In this document: positions 33,283-41,603 of the stretch, piece after piece
Numbering within the stretch: position 1 is the stretch's first letter
Layout: every line of letters starts with the position of its first letter
Source: CAZTVF01 sp964616985
GTDB lineage: Bacteria > Planctomycetota > Phycisphaerae > SM23-33
Direction of reading: 5' to 3'
Length of the DNA: 56,123 nucleotides
Assembly (NCBI GenBank): GCA_964616985.1
Contig: CAZTVF010000019.1
Coordinates: 1-56,123, forward strand
Position numbers and translations under genes: made by a program
Notes under the pieces: model-generated
Database searches by the model: none
Told to the model about the DNA's origin: nothing
What the model saw: only the letters and a program-made list of their open reading frames with translations

Positions 33283-34571
33283 GCCCGATCCTCCAACTCC
33301 GTCCGGGGCGGGTGCACGGTCAGCCAGATTCCCACGCCGATCGTAGCCGCACCCAGCAGGCCAAAGCCGACGGAAGGCGGCGCGATCGCATCGAGGATCA
33401 CGAATGTGATTCCGGCGACCAGGATGCCGGTGAAGGCGGCGAAGTTCGCCGCGGCGATCATCTTGCCCTTCTCGCCGGCGGCCGGCCGCGTCTGGATGAA
33501 ACTCTCCAGCGGCACGAGCATCACGCCGCCGCCAAGCCCCGCCGCTAACAATAGTACGAGTGCCGCCAGCGTCTGCACGCGCTCGAGGTCCGCGCCGCGG
33601 CCGGCCGCCAGCGGCACCGCCATCATCAGCAGCATCGCCGCGCCCAGCAGGAACGCCCCGGGCGCCAGCACGCGGAACCACCGGCCCGCGGCCAGGCGGC
33701 TGCAGGCCAGGCCGCCGACGGCGACGCCCGCAAGCTCGGCCACCACCAGGTAGCTGGTCACCGTCTCGCCCAGGCCCAGTTGCGTCATGCCCAGGCGGTT
33801 GATCAGCACGACCTGCAGGGCGGCGGCGAACCAGACATACGCGTCCACCCAGATCATGTGCGACAGCAGCCCGTCCGTCCGCCGGGCCGCCCACAGCACA
33901 CGGACGGTCTGTGCAGGGCCCACGCGAGGGAAGGGCGCGTGCGGGGCGGCCGCAGCGCGGTGCGGGATGAAGAAGCTCGACACCAGCCCCAGCGCCGCCA
34001 CCACCAGCACCGCGCAGGCGACGATCACCTGCCCCACCGGCACGCCGTGCCACAACTCCTTCTGTCCTAGTGCCAGGCCCGAGAAGATGATCCCCAGCAG
34101 GATCGCCGTCGTCGTGGTCATCTTGAGGATCGAGTTGGCCTTGAGCACGCGCTGCGGCGGGTAGAACTCGGGGATCGAGCCGTTCAGGGCCGGGCTGAAG
34201 AACGTCGAGTGCACGCCCATCATGCCCACCATCGTGATCATCAGCGCCCAGTGGGTCGTGCAGATGCCCAGCGCCCCCACGCCCATGGCCGCCACCTCGA
34301 AGCACTTGGCCGCGATCACGACGCGCTTCTTGGGAAAGCGGTCGGCCAGCCAACCCGCCGGCTCCGCCAGCAGCAGCCAGGGCAGCGTGTATACCGCCAC
34401 CGCCACACCCTGCAGCTTCGGCAGCGACGCGCCCACGGCCAGCAGCGAGGCCGCCTGCTTGAAAAAGTTGTCGTTGAACACGCCCAGCGAATACGACAGC
34501 GCCATGGCCAGGAACCCGCCGCGTCCCTTCGGGCCTGGCTGCGGGGTCGAGTTGTATTCGACTGTGTGCAT
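33279..34571 (-). CDS. lplT: LplT-like lysophospholipid transporter (MFS)
   Basis: 430 residues, major facilitator with about 11-12 membrane helices, beginning MHTVEYNSTPQPGPKGRGG, then ALSYSLGVFNDNFFKQAASLL (the N/D-rich first helix of LplT) and AGWLADRFPKKRVV (the loop 2-3 signature). LplT flips lysophospholipids to the inner leaflet for Aas to repair. No good ribosome site precedes ATG 34571. An in-frame ATG at about 34704 would add 44 residues and reach into the divergent GT2 leader, which seems less likely. Coupled to aas by ATGA. Confidence 0.85.
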   Translation of the reverse strand: MHTVEYNSTPQPGPKGRGGFLAMALSYSLGVFNDNFFKQAASLLAVGASLPKLQGVAVAVYTLPWLLLAEPAGWLADRFPKKRVVIAAKCFEVAAMGVGALGICTTHWALMITMVGMMGVHSTFFSPALNGSIPEFYPPQRVLKANSILKMTTTTAILLGIIFSGLALGQKELWHGVPVGQVIVACAVLVVAALGLVSSFFIPHRAAAAPHAPFPRVGPAQTVRVLWAARRTDGLLSHMIWVDAYVWFAAALQVVLINRLGMTQLGLGETVTSYLVVAELAGVAVGGLACSRLAAGRWFRVLAPGAFLLGAAMLLMMAVPLAAGRGADLERVQTLAALVLLLAAGLGGGVMLVPLESFIQTRPAAGEKGKMIAAANFAAFTGILVAGITFVILDAIAPPSVGFGLLGAATIGVGIWLTVHPPRTELEDRA

Positions 34572-34721
34572 AGAGAGTTCGAAACGGCCGCGCGGCAGAT
34601 CCTGGTAAAAGGGCTCGCCGGTTCCGCCAACGATCTTGGACAAAAGAGCCCTCGCTCCCGCGTCGCCCCCGCCTATGATCTTCCACGAGGAACGGGCAGT
34701 CATTATGATGCCCCCTGCATC

Positions 34722-35681
34722 ATGAATCAACCAGACGCCATAATGCCGAAGGTCTCCATCATCCTGCTGAACTACAACGGCTGGGCAGTGACGGCGCCCT
34801 GCCTGGCGTCGCTGGGCAAGCTGACCTACGGGCGGTTCAACGTCATCGTGGTCGACAACGCCTCCACCGACGGCTCGGCCGCGAGACTCCGTGAGTTGAT
34901 CCCCGCGCTGCAGAAGGCGAACTTCGGCCTGCCCGCGAGCCAGCCTTCGCCGCTGGCCGCCGACGGCGCGATCCGCCTGGTAGAGAGCCCGCGCAACGGC
35001 GGGTTCGCCGCGGGCAACAACATCGCCATCCGCATGGCCCTGGCCGAAGGGGCGGACCTCGTCTGGCTGCTGAACAACGATACAACGGTCGAGCCCGATA
35101 CTCTGGGGCTCATGGTCGAGACGATGGGGCGCGATGCGAAGATCGGCGCGGTCGGCTCGGAAGTCTATTTCGTGCGCGACCGCCGGCGGCTTCAGGCGTA
35201 TGGCGGCGGCAAGGCGTGCTGCGTGCTGGGCCTCAGCTGGCACTTCACCCGCAAGGTGCGCGACGAGCAGTTGGGTTACATCACGGGGGCGAGCCTGCTG
35301 CTCCGCGCGGCCGCCCTGGGCGAGGTGGGCCTGCTGGACGAGGGATACTTCCTGTACTGGGAAGACGTGGACCTTTGTTACCGCCTCTGCGAGGCCGGGT
35401 GGAAGCTGACCGTTGCCCCGGGTGCCACGGTGCATCACCTCGAGAGCGCCGCCGCAGGGCGAGGCATCACCCGCGACCGCTTCAGCACGCCGTCGGCCGT
35501 CCGCTTCTTCCGCAAGCATTCGCCCTGGCCGACGTGGACGATCCTGATGGGCATGTGCTGCCGCGTGGCCAAGCGCCTCAGCCATGCCGAGTTCGCCCGC
35601 GCCGCCGCCGTCATCGGCGAGACGGTCAAGGCGATGAGAAGAAACAGCATTGGCAGGGATGAAGAGGACAAGAAGGGATGA
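34722..35681 (+). CDS. GT2 glycosyltransferase, rhamnosyltransferase-like
   Basis: 319 residues, GT-A fold: VSIILLNYNGW, VIVVDNASTDGS, NGGFAAGNNIA, LLNNDTTVEPDTL (DxD-equivalent), GASLLLRAAALGEVGLLDEGYFLYWEDVDLCYRL. This matches the WbbL/RfbF-type inverting transferases that add rhamnose or similar residues to polysaccharide; the rhamnose genes lie 1.6 kb downstream. ATG 34722 is used; ATG 34743 (MPKVSIILL) is an alternative, and neither has a good ribosome site. The last 14 or so codons (MRRNSIGRDEEDKKG) and the stop are supplied by a dispersed repeat, so the original C-terminus may have been replaced. Confidence 0.88.
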   Translation: MNQPDAIMPKVSIILLNYNGWAVTAPCLASLGKLTYGRFNVIVVDNASTDGSAARLRELIPALQKANFGLPASQPSPLAADGAIRLVESPRNGGFAAGNNIAIRMALAEGADLVWLLNNDTTVEPDTLGLMVETMGRDAKIGAVGSEVYFVRDRRRLQAYGGGKACCVLGLSWHFTRKVRDEQLGYITGASLLLRAAALGEVGLLDEGYFLYWEDVDLCYRLCEAGWKLTVAPGATVHHLESAAAGRGITRDRFSTPSAVRFFRKHSPWPTWTILMGMCCRVAKRLSHAEFARAAAVIGETVKAMRRNSIGRDEEDKKG

Positions 35682-35682
35682 G
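35637..35682 (+). repeat. Dispersed purine-rich repeat, left copy flanking the FAD gene
   Basis: It contains GCATTGGCAGGGATGAAG followed by AGGACAAGAAGGGATGAG. An inverted copy with about six transitions in 36 bases lies at 37221-37261. This copy overlaps the 3' end of the GT2 gene and provides its stop codon. Confidence 0.75.
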
Positions 35683-35784
35683 ACAACCCGACCAGAGGCA
35701 TTGGGGTCCAGCTGGCGTAGCGGAGCACTCGTTCGCGAGTCTCTGCTACTGCGTCGTCCCATAGGAACGACTGAAGGTCATGAC

Positions 35785-37143
35785 GTGAGCGAGATTCATC
35801 AACAGGCCACCCCCGGCGATAGTGGCGTCAGGGCGTACATTCCTGAGCCCGCGCGGAACACCGAGGTCATCGCTCAGGTCGACGTCGTGGTCTGCGGCGG
35901 TGGGCCCGCGGGCGTGGGGGCTGCCCTGGCGGCCGCCCGCAACGGCGCCAAGACACTGCTGATCGAGAGCCAGATGTGCCTGGGCGGCATGGCCACCAGC
36001 GGCATGGTCAATCGCCTGGGCCCCTATCACGATCAGAAGCAGATCATCCTGGGTGGAATCGCGTGGGAGGTACTCAGCATCCTGATCGGTCGAGGCCTGG
36101 CCCAGTCGCCGGTGATCTGCCCGCCCAAAGATTGGATGTCGTACTGGCTGGCCTTCGACCCCGAAGGCATGAAGCTGGTCCTGGACGAACTGATGCGGGA
36201 CGCCAGCGTGAAGGTGCTGTTGGGCGCGGGGGCCGTCGCGCCCATCGTCAGCGACAACGCCATGCAGGGCGTCATTATCGAGAGCAAGTCAGGCCGCCAG
36301 GCGATCTTGGCCAAGGCCGTTATCGATGCCACCGGTGACGGCGACATCGCCGCCCGCGCCGGGGCCCCCTTCGCCGTCGGCCGCCAAGGCGACGGGCTGA
36401 CCCAGCCGTTCACGCTGTTCTTCAAGTGCCTGAACATGGACTGGCCCGTCGCATTCGAATACGTCAAGGCCAACCACGCCGAACTGCTCAAGTACGCAGC
36501 CGAGATCGGCAACGACTTCGTCCTGGCCGGCACCGACAACTACCTGCATTCCGAAGAGACGTATTTCAATTGCCTGCACGCGCACGGGCTGGACGGCACC
36601 CGCGTCGACGACCTCAGCCGCGGCGCGGCGCAACTCCGACAGATGATGTGGCGCAATATCGAGCTGCTGCGCCGTCACGTGCCCGCCTGCCGAAACGTCA
36701 GCCTGATCAGCTCGGCCGCCGCAGTGGGTGTGCGCGAGACCCGGCGCATCGCGGGCGACTGCGAACTGCAGATCGACGACGTGCTGTCGGGAAGACAGTT
36801 CGACGACCAGGTCTATCGCTATGCCTGCTTCGTGGACATCCATGAGCCCCGGCCCGGGCGTGGCTCCCAGCACGCCGACCGCAGTTTGGCGCCAGGCCAG
36901 TCGTACGGCATCGCGTACCGCTGCCTGCTGCCGCAGAAGATCGAGAACCTGCTGGTGGCGGGGCGATGTTTCAGCGCATCACATGAGGCGTTGGGCTCGG
37001 TCCGCATGATGCCCTCGTGCATGGCCATGGGACAGGCGGCCGGCGCCGCGGCGGCCATGGCGGTTCGTAGCGGGCTCTCGCCGCGAAGGCTGCCCGCTGC
37101 GGCGCTGCGGGCAACGCTGGCCCACCAGGGAGTGCTGCTCTGA
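35785..37143 (+). CDS. FAD-dependent oxidoreductase (FAD_oxidored family)
   Basis: 452 residues. FAD-binding VDVVVCGGGPAGVGAALAAA is followed by KTLLIESQMCLGGMATSGMV (the family's Cys-containing loop), AVIDATGDGDIAARAGAPF in the middle, and a C-terminal FAD signature LLVAGRCFSASHEALGSVR then GQAAGAAAAMAV. Members oxidise diverse, mostly unknown substrates; planctomycetes carry many paralogues. GTG 35785 with AAGGT upstream was chosen because longer frames run through repeats and hairpins. The gene sits alone between inverted copies of one dispersed repeat, unlike the polysaccharide genes around it, so it could have been inserted as a cassette. Confidence 0.85.
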   Translation: MSEIHQQATPGDSGVRAYIPEPARNTEVIAQVDVVVCGGGPAGVGAALAAARNGAKTLLIESQMCLGGMATSGMVNRLGPYHDQKQIILGGIAWEVLSILIGRGLAQSPVICPPKDWMSYWLAFDPEGMKLVLDELMRDASVKVLLGAGAVAPIVSDNAMQGVIIESKSGRQAILAKAVIDATGDGDIAARAGAPFAVGRQGDGLTQPFTLFFKCLNMDWPVAFEYVKANHAELLKYAAEIGNDFVLAGTDNYLHSEETYFNCLHAHGLDGTRVDDLSRGAAQLRQMMWRNIELLRRHVPACRNVSLISSAAAVGVRETRRIAGDCELQIDDVLSGRQFDDQVYRYACFVDIHEPRPGRGSQHADRSLAPGQSYGIAYRCLLPQKIENLLVAGRCFSASHEALGSVRMMPSCMAMGQAAGAAAAMAVRSGLSPRRLPAAALRATLAHQGVLL

Positions 37144-37220
37144 TATCACGGCGAATGCCGGCCAATGGATCCCGGCGGCACCACCGATCATCACAACCAC
37201 CTCTCTATCTTCCTGCCTTT

Positions 37221-37261
37221 CTTATCTCTTTTATCCTCTTCATCCCTGCTAATGCTTCTTC
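37221..37261 (-). repeat. Dispersed purine-rich repeat, right (inverted) copy flanking the FAD gene
   Basis: On the minus strand it reads GCATTAGCAGGGATGAAG then AGGATAAAAGAGATAAG, closely matching the copy at 35637-35682. It ends about 45 bases before rmlA. Confidence 0.75.
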
Positions 37262-37293
37262 TTTGCCCGCTGTTCCCAAGGCCGCCGGTCGCG

Positions 37294-37299
37294 TAGAAT
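37294..37299 (+). promoter_or_regulatory. Candidate -10 box for rmlA, implying a very short leader
   Basis: TAGAAT lies 7 bases before the rmlA ATG. There is no convincing -35 and no Shine-Dalgarno, so initiation could be leaderless. Confidence 0.35.
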
Positions 37300-37306
37300 A
37301 GCCCCC

Positions 37307-38383
37307 ATGAAGGGACTGGTCTTATCCGGCGGCAAGGGGACGCGCTTGCGCCCGCTGACATTCACGCGGGCGAAGCAGCTTATTCCCATCGCCAACAAGC
37401 CCATCCTCTATTATGTGATCGAAGACCTGGTGGCGGCGGGGGTCACCGAGATCGGCATCATTCTGAGCCCCGAGACCGGGGCCGAGGTGCAGAAGGCCCT
37501 GGGCGATGGCAGCCGCTGGGGCGCCCGCCTGGAATTCATCACCCAGCACGCGCCGCTGGGCCTGGCCCACGCGGTGAAGACGGCCCGAACGTTTCTCGGC
37601 GATGACCCCTTCGTGATGTACCTGGGCGACAACATGATCTCCGGCGGCATCGCGCACCTCGTGCAGGAATTCCATGACAGCGGCCCCGACAGTATCGTCC
37701 TGCTGTGCCCGGTGGCCGACCCGCGCCCGTTCGGCGTGGCCGTGCTCGACGGCGACGGCAAGGTATGCCGCCTCGTGGAGAAGCCCAAGGAGCCGCCCTC
37801 GAACCTCGCCCTCGTTGGCGTATACCTTTTCAACCGCCGCGTGCACGACATCATCGCGCAGCTGAAGCCCTCGTGGCGCGGCGAGCTGGAGATCACCGAG
37901 GCCATCCAGGGCCTGGTCGATTCGCCCGGCCTGCGCGTGACGGCGCACCAGGTTCGCGGCTGGTGGAAGGACACGGGCAAGCCCGAGGACCTGCTGGAAG
38001 CCAACCGCCTGGTGCTTTCGAAGATCCCGCTGGACGTCCGCGGCCGCATGGAAGACAGCGACGTCACGGGCCCGGCCATCATCGAGAAGGGCGCCCGCAT
38101 CACGCGGTCGCAGATCACCGGCCCGGTGCACATCGCCGCCGGCGCCGTGGTGACCGACTCGAAGATCGGCCCCAACACGTCGATCGGCCCCGGCAGCGTG
38201 GTGACGCGAACGGAAGTGGACGACACGATCCTGCTCAACGACGTGACGCTGCAGGAACTGCCCTGCCGCCTGACCGGCAGCCTCATCGGGCAAGGCGCGC
38301 ACATCGATGGGCGCAACTGCTTGAACATCCCCACGCGCCTGCAGCTGGTGCTGGGCGATTGCTCGCAGGTAAAGTTGTCGTGA
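37307..38383 (+). CDS. rmlA: Glucose-1-phosphate thymidylyltransferase, long form
   Basis: 358 residues. First step of dTDP-L-rhamnose synthesis: glucose-1-phosphate + dTTP -> dTDP-glucose + PPi. The nucleotidyltransferase domain begins with LVLSGGKGTRLRPLTFTRAKQLIPIANKP and has MYLGDNMI, LVEKPKEP and WWKDTGKPEDLLEAN. The C-terminal 120 or so residues are a left-handed beta-helix (hexapeptide repeats around GPAIIEKGARI, IGPNTSIGPGSVV), as in the long StrD/archaeal-type enzymes rather than the 290-residue enterobacterial RmlA. First of four contiguous rhamnose genes. Confidence 0.93.
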   Translation: MKGLVLSGGKGTRLRPLTFTRAKQLIPIANKPILYYVIEDLVAAGVTEIGIILSPETGAEVQKALGDGSRWGARLEFITQHAPLGLAHAVKTARTFLGDDPFVMYLGDNMISGGIAHLVQEFHDSGPDSIVLLCPVADPRPFGVAVLDGDGKVCRLVEKPKEPPSNLALVGVYLFNRRVHDIIAQLKPSWRGELEITEAIQGLVDSPGLRVTAHQVRGWWKDTGKPEDLLEANRLVLSKIPLDVRGRMEDSDVTGPAIIEKGARITRSQITGPVHIAAGAVVTDSKIGPNTSIGPGSVVTRTEVDDTILLNDVTLQELPCRLTGSLIGQGAHIDGRNCLNIPTRLQLVLGDCSQVKLS

Positions 38384-38385
38384 GA

Positions 38386-38420
38386 AGAAGGTCATAGGCA
38401 GCAGGGAGCGTTTGCGAGAC
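38386..38420 (+). repeat. Partial heptad-repeat element
   Basis: GAAGAAGGTCATAGGCAGC followed by AGGGAGCGTTTGCGAGA matches the right end of the 26808-26991 element read on its minus strand, with fewer heptads. It lies in the rmlA-rmlD spacer and contributes the sequence around an alternative rmlD start. Confidence 0.65.
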
Positions 38421-38465
38421 ATGGCGAGTCAATCCAGCAAACCCGATTCGTCGTGCGAATGCGTC

Positions 38466-39218
38466 ATGCGGGACGCGATCGTGCCGCGCTTGCTGCTGAC
38501 GGGCGGCTCGGGGCGGCTGGGGCGGGAGCTGTCGGCGCTGCTGCCGCTGGTAGCGCCGTCGCACGCGGAGATGGACATCACCGTGCCCCTGCAGGTGGAG
38601 GCGGCGCTGGATGAGCATCGCCCGGAAGTGGTGATCCACGCGGCCGCCTACACCGATGTCGCCGCCGCCCAGCGCGACCGCGACACGTGCCGCCGCATCA
38701 ATGTGATCGGAACGGAGAACGTGGCCCGTGCCGCCGCCCAGCGCGACGTGCTGCTGGTGTTCATCTCGACCGATTACGTCTTCGACGGCGTTCGCGGCAA
38801 CTACAGCGAGGACGACCCGCCGGGCCCGCCCTTCAACTATTATGGCGAGACGAAGCTCGCGGCCGAGCAGGCGGCCCGCACGTGCCCGCGGCATCTGGTG
38901 ATCCGCACGAGCTTCCGCCCGCGGCAATGGCCGTACGAGACGGCCTACACCGACGTCTTCACCAGCCAGGATTACGTGGACGTGATTGCGCCGCAGATCG
39001 CCCTGGCAATCCGCAACGTGCGGCGCGTGGGGCACGGCACGCTGCACATTGCCACCGAACGCAAGAGCGTGTATGAACTGGCCATGCGGCGGCGGCCCGA
39101 CGTGCGGCCGGCCTCCAAGCGCCAGGCCCCCGTGCCGCTGCCCGACGACGTCTCGCTCGACATCCGCCGCTGGACGGCGCTGAAAGAACAATGGCACCGC
39201 AAGGAAACCGAACGATGA
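38466..39218 (+). CDS. rmlD: dTDP-4-dehydrorhamnose reductase
   Basis: 250 residues, final step to dTDP-L-rhamnose. Rossmann motif LLLTGGSGRLGREL, then VVIHAAAYTDV, FISTDYVFDG and the catalytic YYGETK. It is somewhat shorter than typical RmlD (about 290), the shortening being in the C-terminal substrate-binding part. Start: ATG 38466 gives the usual short N-terminus. ATG 38421 would begin inside the heptad repeat and add 15 unrelated residues. The stop overlaps rmlC by ATGA. Confidence 0.87.
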   Translation: MRDAIVPRLLLTGGSGRLGRELSALLPLVAPSHAEMDITVPLQVEAALDEHRPEVVIHAAAYTDVAAAQRDRDTCRRINVIGTENVARAAAQRDVLLVFISTDYVFDGVRGNYSEDDPPGPPFNYYGETKLAAEQAARTCPRHLVIRTSFRPRQWPYETAYTDVFTSQDYVDVIAPQIALAIRNVRRVGHGTLHIATERKSVYELAMRRRPDVRPASKRQAPVPLPDDVSLDIRRWTALKEQWHRKETER

Positions 39219-39778
39219 AAGCCAAGCCCCGCAAGCTCCAGGTCCCGCTCGACCGCGCCGCCGCCAAGGCCCTGGCGTTCCAGTCGTATGGCCCCGCGGC
39301 GAAGATTGACGGCGTGTTCCTCCAGCCGCTGGCGCGCCATCGCGGGCTCAATGGCGACTTCATGGAACTGATGCGCCTCTCGGGCGGCAAGGCCGAGGCC
39401 CTGGCGGGAAACGCGTTCGATGTCCGGCAGATCTCGCTGGCCTGGGCGGCCGCCGGGCGGGTCAACGCGTTCCACGTTCACCCCAAGGTCGTGCAGGACG
39501 ACCTGTGGTGCGTGGTCGAGGGCCGCATGCTCGTGTGGGTGGTCGACACGCGGCAGGGCTCGCCCACGCGCGGCGAGCAGCGGAGCTTCCTGCTCACGGC
39601 CGAGCAGCCGGCCCTGCTGCACATTCCCTCCGGCGTGGCGCACGGCTATAAGGCCGGGCCGCAAGGGGCGCTTCTGGTGTACGCCACCAACAGCCCCTTC
39701 GACGCGGGCGACCCCAACGAAGGCCGCCTGCCGTGGGATTTCTTCGGCCCCCAGCTCTGGGAGGAAGATCGTGGGTGA
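39215..39778 (+). CDS. rmlC: dTDP-4-dehydrorhamnose 3,5-epimerase family cupin
   Basis: 187 residues. RmlC-type cupin with FLQPLARHRGLNGDFMELMR, FHVHPKVVQDDLWCVVEG, VVDTRQGSPTRGEQRSFLL and IPSGVAHGYKA. It differs from classical RmlC (RGMHYQ replaced by AFHVHP) but keeps the His and the SPT/GVAHG motifs, and it completes the pathway with its neighbours. AAGGAA lies 8 bases before the ATG. Overlaps rmlD by 4 bases and rmlB by 8 bases. Confidence 0.85.
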   Translation: MKAKPRKLQVPLDRAAAKALAFQSYGPAAKIDGVFLQPLARHRGLNGDFMELMRLSGGKAEALAGNAFDVRQISLAWAAAGRVNAFHVHPKVVQDDLWCVVEGRMLVWVVDTRQGSPTRGEQRSFLLTAEQPALLHIPSGVAHGYKAGPQGALLVYATNSPFDAGDPNEGRLPWDFFGPQLWEEDRG

Positions 39779-40784
39779 GCTGCGGCGGGTCGTCATCACC
39801 GGCGGGGCGGGCTTCATCGGCTCGTGCTACGTGCGGCAGGCCGCGGCGGCGCACGAGGGCTGGCACATCGTCGTACTCGACAAGCTCACGTACGCGGGCA
39901 ACCTTGAGAACCTCAAGGACGTCAGCGGCCGCATCGAATTCATCCAAGGCGACATCGCCGAGCCCGACGACGTGCGCAAGGCCCTCGCCGGGGCCGACGC
40001 GGTGGTGAACTTCGCAGCCGAGTCGCACGTGGACCGCAGCCTGCTGGAGGCGCGTGCGTTCGTCCGCACCAACGTCGAGGGCACGCTGTGCCTGCTGGAA
40101 GAGGCAAGGCGCGTGGGCGTGAAGCGGTTCGTGCAGGTCTCGACGGACGAGATCTACGGCGACCTCAGCGGCACGACGCGACACTCGATGGAGACCGACG
40201 CCCCCGCCCCGCGCAGCCCCTACGCCGCCACCAAGGCCGCGGCGGAACACGTCGTCTTCAGCTACGGCATCAGCTACGGCATGGACGTGGTGGTCACGCG
40301 AGGCTCGAACACCTACGGGCCTTACCAATACCCCGAGAAGATCATCCCCCTGTTCATCACCAACGCCATCGAAGGCAAGCCCATGCCGGTGTACGGCCGC
40401 GGCCTGGCCGTGCGCGACTACATGCACGTGGAAGACCACGCCGCCGGCATCGACGCGGTGCTGCACAAGGGCCAGCGCGGGTGGGCGTACAACCTCGGCG
40501 CGGGCCTGGAGGTGCCGGGCATCGACGTGGCCCGGCGGATCGCGCAGCTCAGCGGGCGCGGGGAGGAACTGATCCACTTCGTCGCCGACCGCCCCGGCCA
40601 CGACTACCGCTACAGCGTCGATTCATCGCGCGCCAACGCCCTGGGCTGGTCGCCGCGGTGGAACTGGACGGACGGGCTGGCAGCCACCTTCGCGTGGTAT
40701 CGCGACCACCAGGACTGGTGGCGCGAAGTGAAGAGCAAGCGCGAATTCCTCGATCACCAGGCCCAGTGGTACGGCCGCAAGTAA
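39771..40784 (+). CDS. rmlB: dTDP-glucose 4,6-dehydratase
   Basis: 337 residues, extended SDR converting dTDP-glucose to dTDP-4-keto-6-deoxyglucose. Motifs: ITGGAGFIGSCYV, FAAESHVDRSL, STDEIYGDL, catalytic YAATK, RGSNTYGPYQYPEKIIPLF, RDYMHVEDHA and DRPGHDYRYSVD. GTG 39771 has GAGGAAG just upstream and overlaps rmlC by 8 bases; the open frame before it is not homologous. Last gene of the rhamnose operon; it converges on a small minus-strand gene 8 bases away. Confidence 0.94.
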   Translation: MGELRRVVITGGAGFIGSCYVRQAAAAHEGWHIVVLDKLTYAGNLENLKDVSGRIEFIQGDIAEPDDVRKALAGADAVVNFAAESHVDRSLLEARAFVRTNVEGTLCLLEEARRVGVKRFVQVSTDEIYGDLSGTTRHSMETDAPAPRSPYAATKAAAEHVVFSYGISYGMDVVVTRGSNTYGPYQYPEKIIPLFITNAIEGKPMPVYGRGLAVRDYMHVEDHAAGIDAVLHKGQRGWAYNLGAGLEVPGIDVARRIAQLSGRGEELIHFVADRPGHDYRYSVDSSRANALGWSPRWNWTDGLAATFAWYRDHQDWWREVKSKREFLDHQAQWYGRK

Positions 40785-40792
40785 CCGCGATC

Positions 40793-41089
40793 TCACCCGA
40801 TGGGCGGGCCGTCGTCGGTGCTCTCTTCGGGACCCAGCGGCGGGCGTGTCTCGAGCATCTGGCGCAGGTAACGGTTTTCGCGACGCGTGGCTTCGAGGTC
40901 AAACAGGAGGTACTTCACCTGGAGCGAGAGCTGTTCGATGATCTCGTCGGGCGAGGTCTCTTTGGTGACGGTCTGAGGAACGTACAAGCCATCGGCGGCG
41001 CTGTGGGAGCCCGCGGCGCCCCGGACGGGTGCGACCAGGATGGCTTCGGTCAGTTCGGCCAGTTTTTTCGTAATTGCCGCCTCATTCAT
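40793..41089 (-). CDS. Small coiled-coil protein of unknown function
   Basis: 98 residues, with a predicted helical, leucine-heptad middle (DEIIEQLSLQVKYLLFDLEA) and basic end (TRRENRYLRQML), followed by an acidic, proline-rich tail. ATG 41089 has GGAGGA 8 bases upstream. A strong promoter lies 39 bases before the start. No relative was recognised. It could be a small scaffold or adaptor protein; nothing in the neighbourhood defines a role. Confidence 0.65.
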   Translation of the reverse strand: MNEAAITKKLAELTEAILVAPVRGAAGSHSAADGLYVPQTVTKETSPDEIIEQLSLQVKYLLFDLEATRRENRYLRQMLETRPPLGPEESTDDGPPIG

Positions 41090-41127
41090 GGCAGCGTCCT
41101 CCACAGATACGGATTTTAGCCACGCTT

Positions 41128-41156
41128 ATTATACGGTGACAGGTTCGGGATGCCAA
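41128..41156 (-). promoter_or_regulatory. Sigma-70-type promoter for the 40793-41089 gene
   Basis: On the minus strand TTGGCA (41156-41151), 17 bases, then a perfect TATAAT (41133-41128). The predicted start of transcription is near 41121, about 32 bases before the ATG. Confidence 0.75.
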
Positions 41157-41603
41157 TCCAGGAAATCCCAAGCGCGGCCGGTCGGACGAGCAAAGACAGG
41201 AACAATAGATTCAGTCGATGATGGTCTCCTTTTGATGGGCGGCCTGGAAAGGGCGTCACCCATGAGCCAAACAATCTGTCGGAATGACGCGTGATGTTGC
41301 CAAACGGAAACGCCGAGCAGCCACGTCAGCGGCATCCAGACAGCGTCAATGCCAAAACCCCTGACGGCCGCTCATTGTGTTGCGATATGGCAACATCTGA
41401 GGCATTCCGACAATGGTCCTGAAGATATTATAGACCATGGAATGGTGTCAGGCGTTAGTGGCATTGCAAAAATGAATGAAAACGGTTCAAATCTTCACAT
41501 TCAGTGCATAAACCTCCTGTTTAATAGGTGAAAGTGCCGAATCAAGGCCGCCGACGCCGCTCGCGTGGCCCGGCCGCACCCGGCACAGGAAAGGTGCGAT
41601 TTG
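41157..41603. other. AT-richer non-coding spacer upstream of maf
   Basis: No credible gene; short frames here lack codon bias and ribosome sites. A GTTGC/GCAAC hairpin lies near 41384-41398. The stretch 41455-41530 is AT-rich and contains TTGCAA and TTTAAT boxes that could be parts of the maf promoter, but the spacing is not convincing. Confidence 0.45.

Noticed and set aside
33283..34686. N-terminal extension of the Aas frame by about 470 codons
   Set aside because: The extension is the out-of-frame shadow of lplT. The ATGA overlap and PlsC start define the true N-terminus.
34209..34721. N-terminal extension of the GT2 frame
   Set aside because: Runs antisense through lplT, with no GT homology before ATG 34722.
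41129..41335. 68-codon minus-strand ORF upstream of the coiled-coil gene
   Set aside because: No ribosome site, no codon bias, and it contains the promoter of the downstream gene.
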